This document shows positions 1-5,393 of a stretch of DNA of 5,767 nucleotides, in pieces. This DNA comes from an uncultured beta proteobacterium. GTDB taxonomy: Bacteria; Pseudomonadota; Gammaproteobacteria; Burkholderiales; Burkholderiaceae_C. Both the position numbers and the translations under genes were made by a program. The stretch's first letter is position 1. Each line of letters opens with the position of its first letter. The stretch spans positions 1 through 5,767 of the forward strand of contig CAIWRE010000109.1 of the NCBI GenBank assembly GCA_903914985.1, written 5' to 3'. The notes under the pieces are model-generated. The model saw only the letters and a list, made by a program, of their open reading frames with translations, was not told the DNA's origin and searched no databases.

Positions 1-135
1 CCTGAGACCTTGGGCCAGGCTTCACGGCTCTCGGGCATCACGCCTGCGACCATCTCGCTGTTGCTCATTCACCTGAAAAAAGGAAACTTCCGCGAGTTTG
101 CGGCACCAGCATCTCTGCCTCGGGAGCACGCGTGA
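1..135 (+). CDS. mnmG: MnmG (GidA), C-terminal fragment
   Basis: The last 44 codons of an ORF entering from the left edge, in frame 1, ending at TGA 133-135. MnmG is the FAD-dependent subunit that works with the GTPase MnmE to install the 5-(carboxymethyl)aminomethyl group on wobble uridine 34 of certain tRNAs in the cytoplasm. The fragment carries the family's conserved C-terminal helical motif, read as GQASRLSGITPATISLLLIHLKK (fragment residues 5-27 in two parts: GQASRLSGI, then TPATISLLLIHLKK). After the LKK there are 17 further residues rich in Ala, Pro and Glu, a slightly long tail. The adjacent rsmG supports the call, since the gidA-gidB pair is widely conserved. The stop overlaps the rsmG start, which suggests translational coupling. 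The FAD-binding domain lies outside the window. Confidence 0.93.
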   Translation, partial: PETLGQASRLSGITPATISLLLIHLKKGNFREFAAPASLPREHA

Positions 136-800
136 GCCAGGCTTTGGAGGCGCCGCTGCGTGCGGGCTTGCAAACACTTGGCTTGGTGCTGGAAGATGGG
201 CAGGTCGCTGCGCTGCTGGAATACCTTGGCCTGATCCAAAAATGGACCCGGGTGTACAACTTGACGGCGGTGCGCGACCCGCAAGAAATGCTCACCCACC
301 ATTTGCTCGACAGCTTGGCGGTAATCGCCCCCATGCGACGGCAACTTGCTGTGCTGGGTGTTGGTGAGTCGCCGCGCGTATTGGATGTGGGCGCGGGTGC
401 GGGTTTGCCGGGCGTGGTCTTGGCCATCTGTTGCCCTGCCCTGACGGTGCACTGTGTGGACACAGTGGCGAAAAAAGCAGCCTTTGTTCAGCAGGTCGCG
501 GTGAGCCTGAAGTTGCCCAACTTGCGCGGCATTCATGCGCGGGTGGAGAGTTTGACGGAGCCCTACGATGTGGTTTGCTCAAGGGCGTTTGCCTCGCTGC
601 TGGATTTCACCACCTGGTCTGCGGCAGCCTTGGCGCCCGCCGGCGTTTGGATGGCCATGAAGGGTAAAGATCCACAAGCAGAAATAGGCGCCTTAGGCGC
701 GGATGTGGGCGTGTTTCACGTGGAACCGCTGCAGGTGCCCGGCCTGGATGCGGACCGCTGTTTGGTTTGGATGCGCCGCGCTAAACGCCTGCTCACGTAA
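132..800 (+). CDS. rsmG: RsmG (GidB), 16S rRNA (guanine-527-N7)-methyltransferase
   Basis: A 222-residue class I SAM-dependent methyltransferase, normal length for the family. RsmG methylates N7 of G527 in the 530 loop of 16S rRNA, acting on the 30S subunit; its loss is known to give low-level streptomycin resistance. Visible motifs: a conserved N-terminal stretch with NLTAV at 43-47 and HLLDSL at 57-62; the SAM-binding glycine loop LDVGAGAGLPG at 84-94; an acidic residue closing the second strand at D110; SRAFASL at 150-156; and MKGK at 176-179. The GTG start at 132 overlaps the mnmG stop (GTGA) and is preceded by GGGAG at 122-126, five bases upstream, which supports this start. Codons 194-199 (Val-Phe-His-Val-Glu-Pro) contain a parS-like palindrome, so this part of the gene may also bind ParB. 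Confidence 0.96.
   Translation: MSQALEAPLRAGLQTLGLVLEDGQVAALLEYLGLIQKWTRVYNLTAVRDPQEMLTHHLLDSLAVIAPMRRQLAVLGVGESPRVLDVGAGAGLPGVVLAICCPALTVHCVDTVAKKAAFVQQVAVSLKLPNLRGIHARVESLTEPYDVVCSRAFASLLDFTTWSAAALAPAGVWMAMKGKDPQAEIGALGADVGVFHVEPLQVPGLDADRCLVWMRRAKRLLT
712..727 (+). promoter_or_regulatory. parS-like ParB binding site inside rsmG
   Basis: The 16-mer TGTTTCACGTGGAACC is seen here. It fits the bacterial parS pattern TGTTNCACGTGNAACA at every defined position except the last (C instead of A). Its central 14 bases (713-726) are identical to the reverse complement of the second site at 1456-1469. The site spans rsmG codons 194-199. ParB is known to load on such sites and spread as a CTP-dependent clamp; binding here is inferred. 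Confidence 0.82.
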
Positions 801-826
801 ACTCGCCCCCTCACTTCAGGACTTCC

Positions 827-1441
827 ATGTTTGGCGTTAGCGATTACGGCACCTTTGTTGTCACCATTCTGGTGTTTTTGCTGATTCCCGGGCCGGGCAA
901 TCTGGCCTTGGTGTTGTCTACGAGCAAGGGTGGCGTGCGCGGCGGCTTGGCGGCCACTTTGGGGGTGATTTTGGGTGACCAGGTGTTGCTGTGGTTGGCA
1001 GTCGCGGGTGTGGCGGCACTGCTTGCGGCCTACCCTGCCGCTTTTCATGCCGTGCAGTGGATCGGCGCGGGGTATTTGGCATGGCTGGGCGGTTTTATGC
1101 TGACGTCCAAACCGGGTGCGCCATCAGCCATTGATATCCGTCCCCGCCATTACCTGCGCCAGGCGCTGTTCATCACCCTGCTCAACCCCAAGGCGATTTT
1201 GTTTTACATGGCGTTTTTTCCTTTGTTTGTGGATCCGGTGCAGCAACAAGGCCTGATCACCTACGCGGTGATGGCCGCCACGATTGCTGCTTTGACCTTT
1301 GCCTATGGCCTGGGTGCAACTTTGCTGACCCACTTTTTTGCAGAGCGTGTGCGCGCTAATCCGCTGATTGGTCGTGTGCTGGAAAAAGTCGCGGGCGTCT
1401 TTTTGATTGGTTTTGGTCTCAAGCTGGTGGTTTCGCAATGA
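827..1441 (+). CDS. LysE/RhtB family amino-acid exporter
   Basis: A 204-residue, very hydrophobic inner-membrane protein of the LysE/RhtB translocator family, which exports amino acids or related small metabolites. The family hallmark PGPGN is at residues 21-25 at the end of the first hydrophobic segment, and the conserved NPKA is at 120-123, followed by a long apolar stretch (ILFYMAFFPLFV, 124-135). Hydrophobic segments lie at roughly 10-30, 40-68, 72-92, 112-135, 142-168 and 183-203, matching the usual six. Length is typical. ATG 827 is preceded by AGGA at 818-821, five bases away. It lies 26 bp after rsmG and upstream of the parA leader, so it may be transcribed with mnmG-rsmG. The substrate (threonine, homoserine, lysine, leucine and others are known in the family) cannot be told from sequence. 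Confidence 0.9.
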   Translation: MFGVSDYGTFVVTILVFLLIPGPGNLALVLSTSKGGVRGGLAATLGVILGDQVLLWLAVAGVAALLAAYPAAFHAVQWIGAGYLAWLGGFMLTSKPGAPSAIDIRPRHYLRQALFITLLNPKAILFYMAFFPLFVDPVQQQGLITYAVMAATIAALTFAYGLGATLLTHFFAERVRANPLIGRVLEKVAGVFLIGFGLKLVVSQ

Positions 1442-1454
1442 TGCGGCCCACCTT

Positions 1455-1470
1455 TGTTCCACGTGAAACC
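1455..1470 (+). promoter_or_regulatory. parS-like ParB binding site in the parA leader
   Basis: The 16-mer TGTTCCACGTGAAACC matches the parS pattern TGTTNCACGTGNAACA except for the last base. It lies in the 70-bp gap between the exporter stop and parA, ending 41 bp before the parA ATG. Its 14-bp core is the reverse complement of the core of the rsmG site. A parS site next to parA is the usual arrangement for a chromosomal par locus. If the parA promoter also lies in this gap, ParB bound here could repress its own operon (inference; no convincing -35/-10 pair was found). Confidence 0.92.
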
Positions 1471-1511
1471 AGGCTATCGCTTACCCCTTTATTTTTTCAG
1501 CAACATTGACC

Positions 1512-2300
1512 ATGGCCAAAATATTCTGCATTGCGAACCAAAAAGGCGGCGTTGGTAAAACGACGACCACGGTCAATCTGGCCGCGGGTTTGGCCAAGTT
1601 GGGTCAGCGCGTGCTGATGATTGACCTCGACCCCCAGGGCAATGCCACTATGGGCTCGGGCGTGGACAAACGCAGCTTGCAGCTCAGTGTGTACGACGTG
1701 CTGCTCGAGTCGGCCAGTGTGGCGGAAGCACGCGTTCGCAGCGACAAGCTGGTAGCAGCAGGTTGCAGCTACGACATTCTGGGTGCCAACCGGGAGCTCG
1801 CAGGTGCGGAAGTGGAAATGGTGGAGTTGGAGCGCCGAGAGCGCCGCCTCAAAACCGCCCTGGCAGAAGTTGACAAGGACTACGACTTTGTGTTGATCGA
1901 CTGCCCCCCATCGCTCTCCATGCTGACGCTCAACGGCTTGTGCTGCGCTGATGGCGTGGTCGTTCCCATGCAGTGCGAGTACTTTGCGCTCGAGGGCCTC
2001 ACCGACCTGGTCAACACCATCAAGCAAGTCAAGGCCAATCTGAATGACGATTTGCGCATCATCGGTTTGCTGCGGGTGATGTTTGACCCCCGCATTACCT
2101 TGCAACAGCAAGTGAGCGAGCAGCTCACCGCCCATTTTGGCGACAAGGTGTTTGACACCATCATCCCGCGCAATGTGCGCCTGGCCGAGGCGCCCAGCTA
2201 TGGCCTGCCCGGCGTGGCCTTTGATCCCGCTTCCAAAGGCGCGCAGGCTTTCGTGGCCTTCGCCGCCGAGATGCTGCGCCGCCTGCCCACCGCGCGCTAA
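1512..2300 (+). CDS. parA: ParA, chromosome partitioning ATPase (Soj type)
   Basis: A 262-residue deviant-Walker ATPase of the ParA/Soj family. It binds nucleoid DNA as an ATP dimer and is released by ParB-stimulated hydrolysis, which drives origin segregation. Motifs: deviant Walker A KGGVGKTT at 11-18 with the signature lysine K11 and catalytic-loop K16; DLDPQGN at 38-44 (Walker A'); Walker B FVLIDCPPS at 126-134; and IPRNVRLAEAPSYGLP at 218-233. It lacks the N-terminal helix-turn-helix of plasmid type Ia ParA proteins, so it is the short chromosomal form. I chose ATG 1512; an in-frame TTG lies two codons upstream at 1506, but the protein family begins MAKI. No strong Shine-Dalgarno precedes either start. 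A hydrolase gene follows after 5 bp and parB comes after that. Confidence 0.96.
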   Translation: MAKIFCIANQKGGVGKTTTTVNLAAGLAKLGQRVLMIDLDPQGNATMGSGVDKRSLQLSVYDVLLESASVAEARVRSDKLVAAGCSYDILGANRELAGAEVEMVELERRERRLKTALAEVDKDYDFVLIDCPPSLSMLTLNGLCCADGVVVPMQCEYFALEGLTDLVNTIKQVKANLNDDLRIIGLLRVMFDPRITLQQQVSEQLTAHFGDKVFDTIIPRNVRLAEAPSYGLPGVAFDPASKGAQAFVAFAAEMLRRLPTAR

Positions 2301-2305
2301 GACCC

Positions 2306-2863
2306 ATGAGCACGTCTGTCTTGCTGCTGCCCGGTTGGCAGAACTCGGGCCCCGCCCACTGGCAAAGCCGCTGGGAAGCCCTGCATGGTTACCAGCGGGT
2401 GGAGCAGCATGATTGGATGCACCCGCTGCGCGGCGACTGGATCACCCGGCTTGAAGAAGTGGTGCTGGCCCAGCCCGCACCGTGTGTGTTGGTGGCCCAC
2501 AGCCTGGGCTGCCTGCTGGTGTCCGCGTGGGCGCAATGTTCGCGCAATACGCACCTGGTGCAAGGCGCTTTGCTGGTGGCGCCCGGCGACGCCGAGCGCG
2601 AAGAATTGCGGCCGGTGCTGCACAGCTGGTCGCCCGTGGTGATGCAACGCCTGCCCTTTGCCAGTGTGCTGGCGGGCAGCCACAACGACCCTTATTGCAG
2701 TCTGGAGCGTGCGCAGTTGTTTGCGCATGCCTGGGGTGCGCAGTGGCATGACTGTGGTCATGCCGGACATATCAATGCGGATTCGCAGTTAGGCGATTGG
2801 CCCGAAGGCCATGCGCTGCTGCAGTCCCTTCTCTCAAACAAGGAGGCCCGCCATGGCCAGTAA
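2306..2863 (+). CDS. RBBP9/YdeN-type serine hydrolase (alpha/beta fold)
   Basis: A 185-residue cytoplasmic protein with no signal peptide or membrane segment. It fits the small Ser_hydrolase family (RBBP9/YdeN): an N-terminal LLLPGWQNSGPAHWQ at 6-20, the nucleophile elbow AHSLGC at 64-69 with Ser66, a candidate acid at D128 (SHNDPY, 125-130), and the C-terminal GHAGHINADS at 151-160 with His155 as the likely base. The full triad Ser-Asp-His is therefore present, and the enzyme should be active. The physiological substrate of bacterial members is not known to me. It starts 5 bp after parA and its last 11 bases overlap parB, whose ribosome binding site lies inside its final codons. This predicts co-transcription and translational coupling with the partition genes. 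A functional link to segregation is not shown by sequence. Confidence 0.88.
   Translation: MSTSVLLLPGWQNSGPAHWQSRWEALHGYQRVEQHDWMHPLRGDWITRLEEVVLAQPAPCVLVAHSLGCLLVSAWAQCSRNTHLVQGALLVAPGDAEREELRPVLHSWSPVVMQRLPFASVLAGSHNDPYCSLERAQLFAHAWGAQWHDCGHAGHINADSQLGDWPEGHALLQSLLSNKEARHGQ
2841..2846 (+). promoter_or_regulatory. Strong Shine-Dalgarno site fixing the parB start
   Basis: A perfect AGGAGG lies six bases before ATG 2853 and inside the last codons of the hydrolase gene. It settles the parB start at 2853 over the in-frame ATG at 2811, which would add 14 residues not expected in ParB. Confidence 0.85.
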
Positions 2864-3806
2864 AAAACCCAAAGGTCTCGGAATGGGCCTCGAAGCCCTG
2901 CTCGGCCCCAAAGTCCAAGACGTTACGCCGGACACGCCGGTGGATGCCAGCTTGCCCACCACCCTGCTGCTTAGCGACATGGTGGCCGGCATTTACCAGC
3001 CGCGCACCCACATGGACGAGGGTGCTCTGTACGAGTTGGCCGAAAGCATCAAAGCCCAAGGCATCATGCAGCCCATCCTGGTGCGTGAGCTGGACGCGGC
3101 GCGGGCCAATGCGCATCGGCCGGAAGGCTCCAGCCGTCCGGTGTATGAAATCATTGCCGGGGAACGGCGTTTCCGCGCGGCCAAGCTTGCCGGCCTGGAC
3201 CGGGTTCCGGTGCTGGTGCGCAATGTGGCGGACGAGGCTGCCGCCGCCATGGCCTTGATCGAGAACATGCAGCGCGAAGACCTCAACCCGCTCGAAGAGG
3301 CGCAGGGCTTGCAGCGCTTGATCAAAGAGTTTGGCCTGACCCATGAACAGGCTGCGCAGTCAGTAGGTCGCTCGCGCAGCGCGGCCAGCAACCTGATGCG
3401 CTTGCTCAATCTGGCGGATCCGGTGCAGTCCATGCTGATGGCCGGGGACATTGACATGGGCCATGCCCGCGCCCTGCTCGCGCTGGACCGCGCCACGCAA
3501 ATCACCGCCGCCAACCAGATTGCCAACAAAAAGCTGTCGGTGCGCGAGGCCGAAAGCCTGGTGAAAAAGCTGAGCGCTGAGTTTTCACTGGTGGCTTCCA
3601 AGCCGAAAAAAGAAAAATCGCGCGACCTCAAACGTGTTGAAGAAGAGTTGTCAGATCTACTGCAAGCCCAGGTCGAAGTGCTTATCAAAAAGCGAATTAA
3701 AAGAGCAGGTCGCATTGAAGAAATGGGCGAAGTGGTGATCCAATTTGGCTCGCTGGACGCACTTAATGGCCTGATCGAGCGCCTGGCCCCGCACGGCAAC
3801 CGCTAG
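2853..3806 (+). CDS. parB: ParB, chromosome partitioning CTPase clamp (Spo0J type)
   Basis: A 317-residue ParB/Spo0J protein, which binds parS, hydrolyses CTP, slides along DNA as a clamp and stimulates ParA. Domains in order: an N-terminal ParA-contact peptide KGLGMGLEALLG at 7-18; the CTP-binding N domain with IMQPILVR at 71-78, GERRFRAAKLAG at 103-114 and ENMQREDLNPLEEA at 137-150; a helix-turn-helix at about 161-186 (GLTHEQAAQSVGRSRSAASN, 161-180); the rest of the parS-binding helical region to about 245; a charged Lys/Glu-rich linker at 246-265; and a C-terminal dimerisation domain to 317. Between the first two N-domain boxes, residues 80-97 form a longer, polar loop than in compact ParB proteins. 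Length is within the family range. Two candidate parS sites lie upstream in the window. Confidence 0.96.
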   Translation: MASKKPKGLGMGLEALLGPKVQDVTPDTPVDASLPTTLLLSDMVAGIYQPRTHMDEGALYELAESIKAQGIMQPILVRELDAARANAHRPEGSSRPVYEIIAGERRFRAAKLAGLDRVPVLVRNVADEAAAAMALIENMQREDLNPLEEAQGLQRLIKEFGLTHEQAAQSVGRSRSAASNLMRLLNLADPVQSMLMAGDIDMGHARALLALDRATQITAANQIANKKLSVREAESLVKKLSAEFSLVASKPKKEKSRDLKRVEEELSDLLQAQVEVLIKKRIKRAGRIEEMGEVVIQFGSLDALNGLIERLAPHGNR

Positions 3807-3812
3807 TCACGC

Positions 3813-4613
3813 ATGACCGGTACGGCCGACACTTCACCCCCCCCACCACGCAGCCGCTGGCGTGCTGCGCCGCCATGGCCCTTGCCGGCCTTGCTGAGCT
3901 GGGGCGTGAGCTGGGCGGCGTTTCGCATTCTTTTGCTGCGTGACTGGCCCATGGGCTTTGCGCTGCTTATTGCGGCGCTGTTGGGCGTTGTACTCAGCCT
4001 GTGGGGCGACAGTTGGTGGCGCAAGGCGGTGGTGGCCGCGGGCTTTCCAGTGTCGTTTGCTTTGAGTCTGCCGCTTTTGGGTCTGGGTGATATGCCGGCC
4101 TGGGTGTGGTTGCTGCCCCTGGTGGTCATGCTGCTGGTCTACCCTATGAACACCTGGGCCGACGCCCCGCTGTTTCCCACCCCCGCGCAAGCGCTGCTCG
4201 CCTTGCCGGACTATGCCGCGCTGCCTGCCGGTGCGCGCGTGCTCGATGCCGGCTGCGGTTTGGGGCACGGATTACTTGCACTTCGCAAGGCTTATCCCCA
4301 AGCGCAGTTCTACGGTCTGGAGTGGAGTGCCTCTTTGCGCTGGCTGTGTGCGCTGCGCCTGCCCTGGGCGCGCATCAGCCGGGGTGATATTTGGCAGGCC
4401 GACTGGTCGGGTTACCAAATGGTCTATTTGTTTCAACGGCCCGAGAGCATGCCCAAAGCGGTCGCCAAAGCCCACAAGGAACTCCAAGCCGGTGCAACCA
4501 TGGTCAGCCTGGACTTTGAAGCCACGGAGCTCGTGCCAACCCATCGCTATAAGGCAAGCGATGGCAAAATGGTATGGATTTACAAAATGCCCTTCGTCTT
4601 TGCAAGGTCCTAG
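3813..4613 (+). CDS. Four-helix membrane protein fused to a class I SAM methyltransferase
   Basis: A 266-residue protein. Residues 1-22 are a Pro/Arg-rich cytoplasmic tail; four hydrophobic segments follow at about 24-42, 47-65, 72-91 and 95-112; then a class I methyltransferase domain with motif I VLDAGCGLG at 143-151, an acidic end of strand two at E170 (GLE, 168-170), GDIW at 191-194 and VYLFQRPESMPK at 204-215. A membrane-anchored N-terminus, the FPTP segment before motif I, the D-[IL]-W element and the strand followed by a PxxMxK-like turn resemble the FAM173/ATPSCKMT protein lysine methyltransferases as I remember them; this is inference. The substrate is unknown; a membrane or membrane-proximal protein is plausible. 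It begins 6 bp after parB without a clear ribosome binding site, suggesting coupling to parB, and ends one base before the HD-GYP gene. Confidence 0.78.
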   Translation: MTGTADTSPPPPRSRWRAAPPWPLPALLSWGVSWAAFRILLLRDWPMGFALLIAALLGVVLSLWGDSWWRKAVVAAGFPVSFALSLPLLGLGDMPAWVWLLPLVVMLLVYPMNTWADAPLFPTPAQALLALPDYAALPAGARVLDAGCGLGHGLLALRKAYPQAQFYGLEWSASLRWLCALRLPWARISRGDIWQADWSGYQMVYLFQRPESMPKAVAKAHKELQAGATMVSLDFEATELVPTHRYKASDGKMVWIYKMPFVFARS

Positions 4614-4614
4614 C

Positions 4615-5373
4615 ATGTCCATCACCACAACGCCCCTCACCTCTCCCTTTGCAAGCGCAGACGCCGGCGTGGCCTCCGCGTCACAGGTGGTTTTGTTTGC
4701 GATGGCCACATTGGCCGAGCGCCGCGATGCGGACACCGAAGCGCACTTGCTGCGCGTTCAAGGCTACGTCCGTCTGCTGGCCCAGGCATTGCAAAGCGTG
4801 CCGGCGCTGGCCCCCATCCTGACCCCAGAGTACGTGGCGCAGCTGGTGCAAGGGGTGCTGGTTTATGACATCGGCACCTTGGCGATTCCAGAGCGTATTC
4901 TGCTCAAACCGGGGTTATTTACGCCCCAGGAGCGCAGCACCATGCAAAGCCATACGGTGCGCGGATACAAGGCGCTGCTGCAGGCCGAGAAAACCTGCGG
5001 CCCGGCCGATACCTGGCTCTCCATGGCCAAGGAGTTGGCCTTGTCCCACCATGAGCGTTGGGACGGTCAGGGCTATCCTGAACAACGCGTGGGTGAGGCC
5101 ACGCCGCTGTGCGCGCGCATTGTCGCGGTCGCCGACGTATACGACGCCATGGTGAGCAGCAAAGTCTACAAGGCCGGCATGTCGCATGCACAGGCGCTCG
5201 AGCGCATTGCTGCAGAACGTGGCGCGCAATTTGATCCGGTGGTGGTGGACGCGTTTTTGTCCTGCGCGTCTGAGATTGAACAGGTGGCACGCCGCCATGC
5301 GGACTCGGAAGTAGACCTGCAACACAAAATGGAAACCCTTGCCGAAGCCATTGCCGAACACTCGGTGATGTAA
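4615..5373 (+). CDS. Stand-alone HD-GYP domain protein with a degenerate HD motif
   Basis: A 252-residue soluble protein whose body is one HD-GYP domain; this family hydrolyses cyclic di-GMP and related dinucleotides at a two- or three-metal centre. There is no receiver, PAS or membrane segment, only a Ser/Thr/Ala-rich N-terminus of about 22 residues. Visible elements: D40 with H44 and R47 (ADTEAHLLR); YDIGTLAIPERILLKPG at 84-100, where family members have HDIGK...; H113; HHERWDGQGYP at 145-155 with both histidines and the GYP; and ADVYDAMVSSKVYK at 173-186 with D174. The metal-binding histidine of the HD pair is thus Tyr84 and the following lysine is Thr88, so activity may be lost or changed. 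ATG 4615 has AAGG at 4604-4607, seven bases upstream; ORF extension further 5' would run into the methyltransferase gene in another frame. Confidence 0.88.
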   Translation: MSITTTPLTSPFASADAGVASASQVVLFAMATLAERRDADTEAHLLRVQGYVRLLAQALQSVPALAPILTPEYVAQLVQGVLVYDIGTLAIPERILLKPGLFTPQERSTMQSHTVRGYKALLQAEKTCGPADTWLSMAKELALSHHERWDGQGYPEQRVGEATPLCARIVAVADVYDAMVSSKVYKAGMSHAQALERIAAERGAQFDPVVVDAFLSCASEIEQVARRHADSEVDLQHKMETLAEAIAEHSVM

Positions 5374-5393
5374 GCCGCGCAACCCAACAAGCT

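Noticed and set aside
685..700. Direct repeat TAGGCGC twice, also a short inverted repeat, just before the rsmG parS-like site.
   Set aside because: Encodes a repeated Gly-Ala pattern in a variable part of RsmG; too short to assign a function.
1471..1511. Possible sigma-70 promoter for parA.
   Set aside because: The region is T-rich, but no -35/-10 pair with acceptable match and spacing could be found by eye.
2811..2852. Upstream ATG for parB adding 14 residues.
   Set aside because: AGGAGG at 2841-2846 is placed for ATG 2853, and the family's N-terminal ParA-contact motif begins soon after that start.
2993..3799. Antisense open frame of 268 codons opposite parB.
   Set aside because: Low-complexity Ser/Arg/Leu composition, no family resemblance, and lies wholly within the certain parB gene.
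4292..4300. TTATCCCCA, one mismatch from a DnaA box.
   Set aside because: A single near match inside the methyltransferase coding sequence, with no cluster and no AT-rich region; most likely chance.
4213..4614. Upstream extension of the HD-GYP frame by 134 codons.
   Set aside because: The extension lies in a different frame of the methyltransferase domain and looks like shadow translation; ATG 4615 has a good ribosome binding site.
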